This document shows, piece after piece, positions 43,335-52,183 of a stretch of DNA of 64,000 bases (within the stretch, counting starts at the first letter, position 1; each line of letters opens with the position of its first letter). Origin of the DNA: Holophagaceae bacterium. Lineage in GTDB: Bacteria; Acidobacteriota; Holophagae; Holophagales; Holophagaceae. The notes beneath the pieces are model-generated. The model had not been told where the DNA came from. It worked only from the letters and a program-made list of their open reading frames with translations, and ran no database searches. Where the stretch lies: assembly GCA_016710635.1 (NCBI GenBank), contig JADJVL010000003.1:186001-250000 (forward strand). Direction: 5' to 3'. The translations under genes were made by a program, and so were the position numbers.

Positions 43335-44810
43335 ATGAACGACGCCAACCCAGCCCCGCCCGATTCCCGGCTGACCCGGCTGGCGAAGAGCCTGGAGGGC
43401 CGCTACGAGTTCAACGCCATCCTCGGCCGGGGCGGCGCGGGCACCGTGTACCTGGTGCGCAACAAGACCCTGAACCGGGAGGAGGCTCTGAAGGTCCTCA
43501 CGGAATCCTCGGATCCCGAGTTCGCCCGGCGCTTCGTGCAGGAGGCCAAGGTGGCCGCCTCCCTGGACCATCCCCGCATCGTGAAGATCTACGACTTCGG
43601 CCGCCACGAGGACATCCTCTGGTGCTCCATGCAGCTGGTGGACGGGCCCACCCTCGCCCACATCATGGAGGGCGGCATCCGCATGGACCAGGTGTCCATG
43701 GCGCGCCTCGCGGTGCCCCTCCTGGACGCCCTCGCCTACAGCCACAAGCACGGCATCGTGCACCGGGACATCAAGCCCGCCAACATCCTCATCAACGCCG
43801 ACGGCCGGCCCTTCCTTTCGGATTTCGGCATCGCCAAGACCGATGATGCGGTGCAGAAGACCCTCACGGGCCAGATGATGGGCACGCCGGCCTACGTCTC
43901 CCCGGAGCAGGCCCTGGGCGAGCCCGTGGACGCCCGCACGGACCTCTACTCCCTGGGCGTGACCCTGTACGAGCTGCTGGCGGGCGGCCTGCCCTTCCTC
44001 GCCGAGTCCAGCCTCCAGACCGTGGTGATGCGCCTGAACCAGGCGCCAGATCCCATCCTGGAGCGCTGCTCCACCATGAACCCCGAGATCGCAGCGGTGC
44101 TCATGAAGGCCCTCGCCATGAAGCCCGCGGACCGCTGGGCCTCCGCCGGCGACATGAAGGAAGCCCTGGTGGCCGTCTGCGAGGCCGCCGGCATCGCCTG
44201 GGCCCAGCCCCTGGCGGAGAAGTCCGCCCTGCGCCAGCTCCTCCCCGCCAAGATGCGGACGCGTCCCCTCGCGGACCTGAAACCGACGGTCCCCCTCGAC
44301 CACGGCGGCCGCCGGTCGCCCGGGACATGGAAGGCTCCGGCCCTCGCGGTGGGGATCCTCGCGGTCCTGGCCTTCGGAGGCGCGTCCCTGTGGCCCCGGA
44401 AGCCCGCCGCTGCGCCAGCGCCGCAGCCCCTTGCCACCAAGGCTCCCGAAGCGACTCCCGCAGCGGCTCCGGCGGAAGCGAAGGCCCCGGCCCCCCGGCC
44501 TGCGGCGCCCGCCGCGGCCAAGCCCGCGGAACCGGAGTCCCGCCGCCCCGTCACCATGCCCGTGGCGGAGGAGACGCCGCCGCCGGGCCTCCAGTCCACC
44601 CCCGGGTGCGCTGGCCGCACCGTGGCCCTCTCCCTTCTCGTGGGGGAGGACGGCCGCGTGCAGTCCAGCCGCGTCCTCTCCACCGGACCCGCCGACTGCG
44701 CCAAAGCCGCCCAGGAGGCCGCCGCCCGCTGGCGCTTCAAGCCCGCCCGCGACCACGAAGGCCGCCCGGTGGCGGCCACCGTCTCCGTCGCCGTCCCTTT
44801 CTCGGAGTGA
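43335..44810 (+). CDS. Ser/Thr protein kinase with C-terminal TonB-like domain
   Basis: 491 residues. The Hanks-type kinase (about 22-285) has P-loop GRGGAGTVY, Lys in EEALKVL, HRDIKPANIL, DFGIAK and the activation-loop end TPAYVSPEQ. A single TM (APALAVGILAVLAFGGASLW, about residue 340) is followed by an Ala/Pro-rich linker. The periplasmic end (about 420-491) reads like a TonB C-terminal domain: VALSLLVGEDGRV, AAARWRFKPARDHEGRPV. Cytoplasmic kinase joined to a TonB-like periplasmic domain is uncommon. The OmpA-like gene starts 4 nt after the stop. Confidence 0.92.
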   Translation: MNDANPAPPDSRLTRLAKSLEGRYEFNAILGRGGAGTVYLVRNKTLNREEALKVLTESSDPEFARRFVQEAKVAASLDHPRIVKIYDFGRHEDILWCSMQLVDGPTLAHIMEGGIRMDQVSMARLAVPLLDALAYSHKHGIVHRDIKPANILINADGRPFLSDFGIAKTDDAVQKTLTGQMMGTPAYVSPEQALGEPVDARTDLYSLGVTLYELLAGGLPFLAESSLQTVVMRLNQAPDPILERCSTMNPEIAAVLMKALAMKPADRWASAGDMKEALVAVCEAAGIAWAQPLAEKSALRQLLPAKMRTRPLADLKPTVPLDHGGRRSPGTWKAPALAVGILAVLAFGGASLWPRKPAAAPAPQPLATKAPEATPAAAPAEAKAPAPRPAAPAAAKPAEPESRRPVTMPVAEETPPPGLQSTPGCAGRTVALSLLVGEDGRVQSSRVLSTGPADCAKAAQEAAARWRFKPARDHEGRPVAATVSVAVPFSE

Positions 44811-44814
44811 AGCC

Positions 44815-45540
44815 ATGCGCCGATCCCTGCTCCCTGCCGCGTCCCTGGTCACCGTCGCGTCCCTGGTCCCCGCCGCGTCCCTCGCCGTCGTCCTTCTCGG
44901 CCTCGCCGCCGGCTGCAAGAAGCCCGCTCCGGCGCCCGTGCTGCCGATGACCGTGCGCATCCGCACCGAACCCTCCCGTGCCTCCGTGTCCTACAAGGGC
45001 CAGACCCTGGGCCCCGCGCCCCAGGACCTGCGGCTGGCCGCCGGCGAGGACCTGCTGGGCCTGGACGCCAGCCGCGAGAACGATCCGCTGGTGGAGAAGC
45101 GCATCCGCTTCCTTTCCGAGGACGATGCGGAAGTGGTCTTCATCTTCCAGTCCGGCCGCTCCGCCATGGCCAAGGCCCTCGGGCTGCCCCGCATCCTCGT
45201 CTTCGACTACGGCAGCAACGTGTCCTTCGACGTGGACAAGTTCGACCTGAAGCCCGCCTTCCTGCCCTTCCTGGACCGGCAGGCGGCGATGCTGAACAAG
45301 CACTTCCCCGGCCTGCCCGTCCACGTGTGCGGGCACACGGACAGCACGGGGAATGCGGACCACAACCTGAAGCTCTCCCTGGACCGGGCCCAGGGCGTGG
45401 CGGAGGGACTCGCGGCCCGGGGCGTGGACAAGGGGCGCCTGAAGGTCCAGGGCCTCGGCAGCGCCTATCCCCTGGCGGGGAACGACACCCCGGACGAGCG
45501 CACCATGAACCGCCGCACGGAGCTCATCCTGCCCCAGTGA
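44815..45540 (+). CDS. OmpA-family peptidoglycan-binding lipoprotein
   Basis: 241 residues. Long lipoprotein signal ending in lipobox LAAGC. A PEGA-like segment (IRTEPSRASVSYKGQTLGPAP) follows. The C-terminal OmpA domain has CGHTDSTGNADHNLKLSLDRAQGVAEGL and NDTPDERTMNRRTEL, keeping the Asp and Arg that hold diaminopimelate. It probably anchors the outer membrane to peptidoglycan. It is in an operon with the kinase, which may phosphorylate an envelope partner. Confidence 0.92.
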   Translation: MRRSLLPAASLVTVASLVPAASLAVVLLGLAAGCKKPAPAPVLPMTVRIRTEPSRASVSYKGQTLGPAPQDLRLAAGEDLLGLDASRENDPLVEKRIRFLSEDDAEVVFIFQSGRSAMAKALGLPRILVFDYGSNVSFDVDKFDLKPAFLPFLDRQAAMLNKHFPGLPVHVCGHTDSTGNADHNLKLSLDRAQGVAEGLAARGVDKGRLKVQGLGSAYPLAGNDTPDERTMNRRTELILPQ

Positions 45541-45553
45541 AGCAATCCGGGGC

Positions 45554-46324
45554 CTATTTCTCCGAGAACTTCTCGAAGGCCTTCATCAGCTCCATGGGCA
45601 GGGGGAAGACGATGGTGCTGTTCTTCTCCACGGCGATCTCCGTGAGGGTCTGCAGGTAGCGCATCTGGATGGCCACGGGGTTCTGGCTGATCTTGTTGGC
45701 GGCCTCCAGGAGCTGCTGGCTGGCGAGGAGTTCGCCTTCGGCGGCGATGACCTTGGCGCGCTTCTCCCGCTCGGCTTCAGCCTGCTTGCCCATGGCGCGC
45801 TGGATCTGCTCGGGCAGGTCCACGCTCTTCAGCTCCACGCTGGAGACTTCGATGCCCCAGGGCTCGGTGGAGGAGTCGATGATCTCCCGCAGCCGCTGGC
45901 CCAGCTTCTCCCGATCCGCCAGCAGCTCGTCCAGGGTGACCTCGCCGAGCACCGAGCGCAGGGTCGTCTGGGCGATCTGGCTGGTGGCGAAGTAGTAGTT
46001 CTCCACGCCGAGGATGGCCAGCCGGGGATCCAGCACCCGCGAGTAGACCACCGCGCTGACCTTCAGGGTGACGTTGTCCCTTGTGATCACGTCCTGGCTG
46101 GGCACTTCCATGACGATGGTGCGCAGGCTCACGGTGACGGCGGTCTGGAAGGGCCGGAACACGAAGACCAAGCCGGGGCCCTTCGGGGCCGGGTTCACCT
46201 TGCCCAGGGTGAAGACCACGAGGCGCTCGTACTCGTTGACGACCTTCAGGCAGCTGAGCAGCCACACGAAGAGGCCCAGTCCGATCGGGCCCATGCAACC
46301 CATGGCGGTGACGATGGCGTTCAT
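45554..46324 (-). CDS. Slipin / SPFH-domain membrane protein
   Basis: 256 residues. N-terminal membrane hairpin (GCMGPIGLGLFVWLLSCL), then the SPFH/band-7 domain with NEYERLVVFTLGK, PSQDVITRDNVTLKVSAVVY and GIEVSSVELKSVDLPEQI. A coiled-coil helix (QAEAEREKRAKVIAAEGE) and a C-terminal oligomerisation segment complete it. Stomatin-like scaffold in membrane microdomains. GGAGG lies 4 nt before ATG 46324. An NfeD partner is not adjacent. Confidence 0.94.
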   Translation of the reverse strand: MNAIVTAMGCMGPIGLGLFVWLLSCLKVVNEYERLVVFTLGKVNPAPKGPGLVFVFRPFQTAVTVSLRTIVMEVPSQDVITRDNVTLKVSAVVYSRVLDPRLAILGVENYYFATSQIAQTTLRSVLGEVTLDELLADREKLGQRLREIIDSSTEPWGIEVSSVELKSVDLPEQIQRAMGKQAEAEREKRAKVIAAEGELLASQQLLEAANKISQNPVAIQMRYLQTLTEIAVEKNSTIVFPLPMELMKAFEKFSEK

Positions 46325-46346
46325 GGGGCCTCCAGGGGCTGAATGC

Positions 46347-46970
46347 CTATCCTCGCACGAAGGGGTTCGAATCCCGTTCGGCGCCGATGGTGGTGGCGGG
46401 ACCATGCCCGGAGATGACCAGGGTGCCTTCATCCAGGCCGTAGAGCTGGCCCTGGATGCTCGCCTCGAGCTGGCCCCAGTCGCCGCCCCAGAGGTCCGTG
46501 CGGCCCACGCCGCCCCGGAAGAGGGTGTCCCCCGCCAGCACCACGCGACCCTGCTCGAAGGCGCCGTGGAAACAGCAGGAACCCGGCGTGTGGCCCGGCG
46601 TGTGTAGCGTGGCGAGGCCATGGAAGCGGTCCCCGGCCTCCAGATCGGCCATGTCCGGCTTCGGGATGGGCCGCATGCCGAAAAGGCCCGTCTGCATGGC
46701 CAGGTTCTCGATGAGATAGCCGTCCTGCGGGTGCAGGTGGGCGGGGCACTGCCAGTGGTCCTGCAGCTCCTTCGTGGCGCCCACGTGGTCGAAGTGGGCG
46801 TGGGTGTGGAGGAGGGCGGTCACCGTGAAGCCGAGGGCCTCCACCCTTGCGCGGATCTTTGGACCTTCACCGCCGGGATCCACCACCAGGCCCGTCCCCA
46901 GATCCGGGTCATAGAGCAGGGAGCAGTTGCAGCCCAGGGGACCGACAGGGAAGGTTTCGAGCTTGAGCAT
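46347..46970 (-). CDS. MBL-fold hydrolase, glyoxalase II-like
   Basis: 207 residues. LLHTHAHFDHVGA gives HxHxDH; TPGHTPGSCCF, LAGDTLFRGGVGR and the final SGHGPATTI give the remaining zinc ligands. It resembles YcbL/hydroxyacylglutathione-hydrolase-like proteins. The frame is open to 47021, but ATG 46970 (MLKLETFPVG) is the natural start. A perfect tRNA-like T-loop near 46365 is part of this coding sequence. Confidence 0.92.
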   Translation of the reverse strand: MLKLETFPVGPLGCNCSLLYDPDLGTGLVVDPGGEGPKIRARVEALGFTVTALLHTHAHFDHVGATKELQDHWQCPAHLHPQDGYLIENLAMQTGLFGMRPIPKPDMADLEAGDRFHGLATLHTPGHTPGSCCFHGAFEQGRVVLAGDTLFRGGVGRTDLWGGDWGQLEASIQGQLYGLDEGTLVISGHGPATTIGAERDSNPFVRG

Positions 46971-47107
46971 GGACCATGATATCGAGGCCGGGGCGCGCCC
47001 TCCCAAGGCCCGGCTTCGCAAAACCCGAGGTCCGGCGGGCCCTTCTGACCAATTCCACCTTGTGCGGGGCCCGGGCCCTTCGAAGATGGGAAAGCTCCGG
47101 AGCCCCC

Positions 47108-47767
47108 GTGCAACCCGCCCTTCCCACCGCTCCCGAATCCCGCGTTCCCGGCTGGGACCTGCTGGCCCTCCTGGGCTTCGCGGCCCTCGCCGGCCTGGCC
47201 TTCCTGCTGTGGCCGGACCTGCCGGATCCCCTGCCCACCCACTGGGGCCTCCGCGGCCGGCCCGACGGCTGGACCTCCAAGGCCGTTGTGCCCTGGCTCA
47301 TGTTCGGACTGCCCCTCTTCGTGTGGCTGCTCCTGGTGGTGGTGGGGCGCTTCGCCGTGCCGAAGGACGCCGTCCTTGGCCGCCTCCAGCGCGACGCCAT
47401 GGCGCCCCTGCGGGGCTGCCTCGTGCTGGGACTGTGCGAGCTCCAGAGCGGGATCCTCCTCGTGCCCGTCCTTGGCCCTGGGGTGTTCAAGGGCCTGCTG
47501 CTGGGCTTCCTGGGGCTGCTGGTCCTGGGCATCGCCCTCATGGCCCGGCGGGTCCAGCGGGGCCTGCCGCCGGAGCATCGCGCCCGCTACAAGTGGGGCC
47601 TCTTCTACGCGAACGCCTACGATCCGCGGCTGCTGGTGCCCAAGCTCCTGGGCATCGGCTGGACCTTCAACTACGCGCGGCCCGCGGCGTGGTGGATCAC
47701 GGGGCTCCTGCTGGCCCTGCCCCTCGCGGCGGTGGCCTTCACCGTGTTCGCCGCGTCCTCCCGATAG
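47108..47767 (+). CDS. DUF1648 / DUF5808 membrane protein
   Basis: 219 residues. TM1 is followed by the DUF1648 motif LPDPLPTHWGLRGRPDGWTS. Two to three central TM helices lead to the DUF5808 motif YKWGLFYANAYDPRLLVPKL, and a last TM. DUF1648 proteins (SdpI-like) include immunity/signal-transduction membrane proteins. GTG 47108 with GGAG 5 nt upstream is preferred over the open frame from 46976. Ends 9 nt before uvrC. Confidence 0.85.
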   Translation: MQPALPTAPESRVPGWDLLALLGFAALAGLAFLLWPDLPDPLPTHWGLRGRPDGWTSKAVVPWLMFGLPLFVWLLLVVVGRFAVPKDAVLGRLQRDAMAPLRGCLVLGLCELQSGILLVPVLGPGVFKGLLLGFLGLLVLGIALMARRVQRGLPPEHRARYKWGLFYANAYDPRLLVPKLLGIGWTFNYARPAAWWITGLLLALPLAAVAFTVFAASSR

Positions 47768-47776
47768 ACTGGGGCG

Positions 47777-49600
47777 GTGGCCCCGCGCACCAACATCGAC
47801 AAGAGTCCCGTCCTGAGCCGCAAGCTGGGAGACCTGCCGACGCGGCCAGGCTGCTACCTGTACCGGGATTCGGAAGCCAACCTGCTCTACGTGGGCAAGG
47901 CCAAGCTGCTGCGGAACCGGGTGAAGTCCTACTTCACCGCCGCCCCCAAGGACGCCAAGACCCGCCGGCTGGTGGCGCGGATCTGGGACCTGGAGTTCAT
48001 CGTCTGCGAGACCGAGCTGGAGGCCCTGGTCCTGGAGAACAACCTCATCAAGGAGCACCGGCCGCCCTTCAACATCCTGCTGCGGGACGACAAGAGCTAT
48101 CCCTACGTGAAGCTCACCTGGAAGGAGGCCTTCCCCAAGGTCTACGTCACCCGGAAGGTCCTCAAGGACGGCTCCCTCTACTTCGGGCCCTTCTTTCCCG
48201 CCAGCGGCGCCTACCGCACCGCCGAGCTGGTCTACCGCTTCTTCCAGATCCGCGACTGCGACATCGACATCGACGGCAAGCGGGGCCGGGCCTGCCTCAA
48301 GTACCAGCTGCACCGCTGCACCGCCCCCTGCATCGCCGCCGTCTCCCAGGAGGCCTACCGGGAGCAGGCGGCGGAGGCGCGGCTCTTCCTGGAAGGCAAG
48401 CGGGACGAGCTGAAGCGGCGCCTCGAGGCGGCCATGTGGCAGGCCGCGGAAGTAAATGCCTATGAGCAGGCCGCCACCCACCGGGACGCCCTGCAGCAGT
48501 TGGATGCGTGGTTCACCCGCCAGAAGGCCGCCACCGTGGACCAGGAGGACATGGACCTCTACGGCAGCGCCGTGCTGGACGGCCGGGCCTGCGTCCACCG
48601 CCTCGTCATGCGGGAGGGCCGCATGGTGGACCGGAACGAGTACATCCTCGACGAGGTGGAGGCCTTCGATGGCGCCGTGTTGGCGGAGGTGCTGAAGCGC
48701 GTCTACGCCACCGAAAGCGTCCCCGCGCGGATCCTGGCGGAGGTCGAGCCCGAGGACCTGGAGCTGCTGCGGGAATGGCTGGGCTCCCTGCGGGGTTCCA
48801 AGCCCGCCATCGTGGTGCCGAAGAAGGGCGACAAGGTGGGCCTCCTCACCATGGCCACGGAGAACGCGCGGCTCGCCCTTGAGCGCAAGTTCGAGCCGGC
48901 GCGACTCAACGAAGCGGTGCTGGAGGGCCTGCAGGCCTTCCTCGGCCTCTCCCATGTGCCCCGGCGCATCGAGTGCTTCGACATTAGCCACGGCCAGGGC
49001 CGGGAGGTGGTCGCCTCCTGCGTGGTCTTCACCGATGGCGTGCCGGACAAGAAGAACTACCGGCGCTTCAAGATCAGCAACGAGCAGAACGACGACTTCG
49101 CCAACATGGCCGAAGCCGTGGGCCGGCGCTACCGGCGCCTGAGGGACGAAGGGAAGGAGTTCCCCAACCTGGTGCTCATCGACGGCGGCCTCGGCCAGCT
49201 CCACGCGGCGGAGGCCGCCTTGAAGGAACTGGGCCTGGACCATCTGGAGCTGGGCAGCCTGGCCAAGAAGGAGGAACTGGTCTTCCGCCCCGGCAGCAGC
49301 GAGCCCCTGCGCATCCCCAAGAGCAGCCCAGTGCTCCAGCTCCTGCAGCGCACAAGGGACGAGGCCCATCGCTTCGCCGTGACCTACCATCGCAACCTGC
49401 GGGCCAAGCGCACCCTGCAGACCGAGCTGACGCAGATCCCCGGCATCGGCGAGAAGGGCGCGAAGAAACTGCTCCAGACCTTCGGCAGCCTCGCCGGGGT
49501 GCGGGAGGCCGAGGTGGAGGCCCTGCGGGCCTGCCTCGGCAGGGCCGCGGCGGAAAAAGTGGAGGCCTGGCGCCGGGGCGTCCCGCTCGTCGAGCCCTAG
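47777..49600 (+). CDS. uvrC: Excinuclease ABC subunit C
   Basis: 607 residues from GTG 47777. The N-terminal GIY-YIG nuclease has PGCYLYRD and LLYVGKAKLLRNRVKSYF. A Cys-rich segment (CDIDIDGKRGRACLKYQLHRC in pattern) and the UVR motif region near 195-245 follow. The UvrC RNase H-like nuclease has ECFDISHGQG and VLIDGGLGQL, and two helix-hairpin-helix motifs end the protein (IPGIGEKGAKKLL). Makes both incisions in nucleotide excision repair. Follows the DUF1648 gene closely. Confidence 0.97.
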   Translation: MAPRTNIDKSPVLSRKLGDLPTRPGCYLYRDSEANLLYVGKAKLLRNRVKSYFTAAPKDAKTRRLVARIWDLEFIVCETELEALVLENNLIKEHRPPFNILLRDDKSYPYVKLTWKEAFPKVYVTRKVLKDGSLYFGPFFPASGAYRTAELVYRFFQIRDCDIDIDGKRGRACLKYQLHRCTAPCIAAVSQEAYREQAAEARLFLEGKRDELKRRLEAAMWQAAEVNAYEQAATHRDALQQLDAWFTRQKAATVDQEDMDLYGSAVLDGRACVHRLVMREGRMVDRNEYILDEVEAFDGAVLAEVLKRVYATESVPARILAEVEPEDLELLREWLGSLRGSKPAIVVPKKGDKVGLLTMATENARLALERKFEPARLNEAVLEGLQAFLGLSHVPRRIECFDISHGQGREVVASCVVFTDGVPDKKNYRRFKISNEQNDDFANMAEAVGRRYRRLRDEGKEFPNLVLIDGGLGQLHAAEAALKELGLDHLELGSLAKKEELVFRPGSSEPLRIPKSSPVLQLLQRTRDEAHRFAVTYHRNLRAKRTLQTELTQIPGIGEKGAKKLLQTFGSLAGVREAEVEALRACLGRAAAEKVEAWRRGVPLVEP

Positions 49601-49638
49601 AGAATGTCGTGGCCCTAGCGGATGTCGTGGCCCTAGCG
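49601..49638. repeat. Two-copy 18-nt direct repeat at gene ends
   Basis: ATGTCGTGGCCCTAGCGG occurs twice in tandem between uvrC and the convergent Sel1 gene. It contains the CTA of the Sel1 gene's stop, so it is a duplication of that gene's end. Confidence 0.7.
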
Positions 49639-51576
49639 GATGCCCTGGGCTTCCAGGGCCTGCAGGTCCCGCTGGGCGGCGGCGCTGCCGGCGGCGGCGG
49701 CGCGGCGGTACCACTTCAGGCCCTCGGTCCGGTCCGCGGGAACCCCCAGGCCGTTGACGAAGCAGACGCCCAGGTAGCGCATGGCGTTGGGATCCCCCGC
49801 CAGAGCCTTCTCGTAGGCGGGCCGCATGGCTTCCGGGATGTTCGCGCCCTCATCGCCGCTGGGGGGCGGTGCCTTGACCGCCGGTCTGGCGGCATCGCCC
49901 GCGTCCGGGCCAGGGCTTGACCCCTTGCCGCCGAAGAGGCCGGGCTTCCACATGTAGAGCAGGAGGGCGGCGAAGCCGAGGAGGATAACGCCGCTGACGC
50001 CGAGCCACAGCGCCGCGAAGGAGCGGCCGGGGGCGGCTTCGGGATCCGGCGCGGGCGCTTTCGCCGCCGGGCGGACCGCCGGGGCCGTGGGCTGGACCGG
50101 CACGGGCATGGGCTGGGGCACGGGCTGGGACCGGACCGGCTCGTGGGCGGTCAAGGCCACCGTCGGGGCCACCGCAACGGGATCAGGCGCAGCGGGTTCC
50201 GGCATGGGCGCCGGGGCCTCTTCCCGGTACCGGGTTTCCGGCATGTCCTTCAACTTCAGATGGAGGGTCGCCTGGGGTTCTTCGGCCAGCGGATCAAGCA
50301 CCGGGTCCGCCGCCTCAGCGGAAGGCATGGGGGGAAGCGCCGGCGGCGCCAGCTCCGGCATGTCCGGCAGATCTGGCAGCCGCAGTTCCGGCAGGTTTGC
50401 CTGGGTGACGCGGATGGTGCGAGCCTCGGAATCCGGCTCGTCCAGCAGGGTCTCCCGGATGACTTCCGCGGCGGTGGGCACGGAGGCCTCTGCGCGGGCC
50501 GGGGCTTCCGGCTCCACGGATTCCAGGTGACGGGAGTCCAGGGTCGCGGCCATGAGCTGGGTACCTTCCCCGGCCGCCGGGTCCTTCGTCATCACCGGCA
50601 TGACCATCGTCCCTTCGCTGGCCGCCGGATCGTTCGTCATCGCCGGCATGACCAGGGTTCCTTCGCTGGCGGCCGGCTCCTTCGCCACCACCGGCATGAC
50701 CATCGTTCCTTCGCTGGCGGCCGGCTCCTTCGCCACCACCGGCATGACCATCGTTCCTTCGCTGGCGGCCGGCTCCTTCGCCATCACCGGCATCACCATC
50801 GTCCCTTCGCTGGCGGCCGGATCCTTCGCCATCACCGGCATGACCATCGTTCCTTCGCTGGCGGCCGGATCCTTCGCCATCACCGGCATGACCATCGTTC
50901 CTTCGCTGGCGGCCGGATCCTTCGCCATCACCGGCATGACCATCGTTCCTTCACTGGCCGCGGGGTCCTTCGACACCGCCGGCAGCATCATCGTCCCTTC
51001 ACTGGGGGCGGCCGGCGCGCCGGCGTGGAGGATCAGCGTCGCGTCCGCGGCGGAGGGCCGGGCCATGGGCTGAAGGTCCGCCACCGGCATGAGCACCGTG
51101 CCTTCGTGGGGCGAAGGCCCCGGCATCAGGCCCGGCACCGTGTCCGGTTCGCCGGGCTTGCGCTGCACGGGGCCGGTGCCAGGCTCCGCGGGCGGAGGCA
51201 GCGGGGGCACCGTCGACATCATCACCGTTCCTTCCGAGGGGCTGACCAGCTGCCTGCGGGGAAGGCGGGCGGTGGCGTTGGGGTCGAGGCCGCCGGGCTC
51301 CCGGTCGCTGGATTCCATGGCCATGTTCCGGCCGAGCCGCACGGTGCCTTCCGAGGGGGAGACAAGGCTGTCCAGGGGCGCGACGAGGCGGTCCCCAGCT
51401 CCGGGCGGTGGGGCCCCGGGCGGGGGCACGATGAGGGTCTCGCCGAGGCCCAGCTTCGCCTCCGCGTGGCGCAGGGCCTCCTCGGCGGCGGCGCGGGCGT
51501 CCAGGGCCGGCACGGTGTCGCCGGCATTGCGCTTACCCGAGGACTTGTCCTTCGGACGGGATGGGGAGTCGTTCAT
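49633..51576 (-). CDS. Sel1-repeat membrane protein with EGT-motif repeats
   Basis: 647 residues. The N-terminal 340 residues contain over ten copies of the motif [SP]-x-EGT-[VM]-x-M. Eight are in a perfect 16-residue tandem array (AASEGTMVMPVMAKDP and close variants). A Pro/Glu/Ala-rich linker with acidic patches follows, then one TM (LWLGVSGVILLGFAALLLYMW near 535). The C-terminal domain has a Sel1 repeat (AMRYLGVCFVNGLGVPADRTEGLKWYRRAAAAG). The long Thr-rich part lies before the TM and is presumably cytoplasmic. Function unknown; the Thr motifs could be kinase sites, and an STPK gene is 5 kb away. Confidence 0.85.
   Translation of the reverse strand: MNDSPSRPKDKSSGKRNAGDTVPALDARAAAEEALRHAEAKLGLGETLIVPPPGAPPPGAGDRLVAPLDSLVSPSEGTVRLGRNMAMESSDREPGGLDPNATARLPRRQLVSPSEGTVMMSTVPPLPPPAEPGTGPVQRKPGEPDTVPGLMPGPSPHEGTVLMPVADLQPMARPSAADATLILHAGAPAAPSEGTMMLPAVSKDPAASEGTMVMPVMAKDPAASEGTMVMPVMAKDPAASEGTMVMPVMAKDPAASEGTMVMPVMAKEPAASEGTMVMPVVAKEPAASEGTMVMPVVAKEPAASEGTLVMPAMTNDPAASEGTMVMPVMTKDPAAGEGTQLMAATLDSRHLESVEPEAPARAEASVPTAAEVIRETLLDEPDSEARTIRVTQANLPELRLPDLPDMPELAPPALPPMPSAEAADPVLDPLAEEPQATLHLKLKDMPETRYREEAPAPMPEPAAPDPVAVAPTVALTAHEPVRSQPVPQPMPVPVQPTAPAVRPAAKAPAPDPEAAPGRSFAALWLGVSGVILLGFAALLLYMWKPGLFGGKGSSPGPDAGDAARPAVKAPPPSGDEGANIPEAMRPAYEKALAGDPNAMRYLGVCFVNGLGVPADRTEGLKWYRRAAAAGSAAAQRDLQALEAQGIR
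50571..51010 (-). repeat. 48-bp in-frame tandem repeat
   Basis: Eight near-identical 48-nt units, with degenerate units at both ends, encode the AASEGTMVMPVMAK(D/E)P repeat of the Sel1 protein. Adjacent units are almost identical in DNA, so copy number may vary between strains. Confidence 0.95.
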
Positions 51577-51679
51577 GGGAAACCTGGGGTTGCCTCCAGC
51601 ATACCCCCGGAGCTCCCGCCCCGCTCGGGCTCTGGCCGGGCGGTGCGACGGCCTTGACCAGCGGCGCGGCCCTGGCCCG

Positions 51680-52168
51680 TCAGGCCTGGGCGGTCCCGGA
51701 GTCCTCCACGGCCTCCCGCCAGGCGGCGTAGCGGGGCACGAAGAAGAAGAACATGAGGCTCGTGAGCACGATGAAGCTGCGGGCGTAGCGATTGGCCTCC
51801 CCGCCCACGAGGGCCCAGTAGAGGATTCCGTAGAGGCAGCTCAGCTCAAAAAGGGCCGCGTAGAGGAGCACTTCCCGGAACAGCACCCGGGGCCGCCGTT
51901 CCGCGGGAAGGTCCTTGAAGCGGCCCCGGACCTTGAGGCTGCGCCAGGTCACGAAGGCCGCGGCGAGGAAGGTCAGTCCCGTGAAGGTGTAGCCCAGCTG
52001 CTGGATCACCCCGGCGGGGGCGTTCTGGCCCGGCTTGATGACGGGACCCAGAAGGAGCTGCAGGACCAGCGGCCAGCAGACGCAGAGCACCAGACCGAGG
52101 CCGTAGGCCTTCTGGAAGGCCCGGTGCAGGGCCTTGTCCTGAAGCGGGTCCATCGGGGCAGTCGTCAT
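51680..52168 (-). CDS. Four-TM membrane protein (unknown), paralogue 1
   Basis: 162 residues. TM helices are about residues 22-40, 55-75, 98-118 and 128-150. A basic loop (RSLKVRGRFKDLPAERRPR) lies between TM2 and TM3, so topology is predictable. I do not recognise the family. It follows the similar gene at 52184 by 15 nt and is likely in the scpA operon. Confidence 0.75.
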   Translation of the reverse strand: MTTAPMDPLQDKALHRAFQKAYGLGLVLCVCWPLVLQLLLGPVIKPGQNAPAGVIQQLGYTFTGLTFLAAAFVTWRSLKVRGRFKDLPAERRPRVLFREVLLYAALFELSCLYGILYWALVGGEANRYARSFIVLTSLMFFFFVPRYAAWREAVEDSGTAQA

Positions 52169-52183
52169 CGGGGCGTCCAGGGT

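Noticed and set aside
46359..46382. tRNA T-loop-like GGGGTTCGAATCCCG
   Set aside because: It lies inside the coding sequence of the MBL hydrolase (DSNPFVRG end). No acceptor stem, D-arm or anticodon arm could be found around it.
50571..51010. CRISPR-like regular repeat array
   Set aside because: The 48-nt units are contiguous with no spacers and keep the reading frame of the Sel1 protein.
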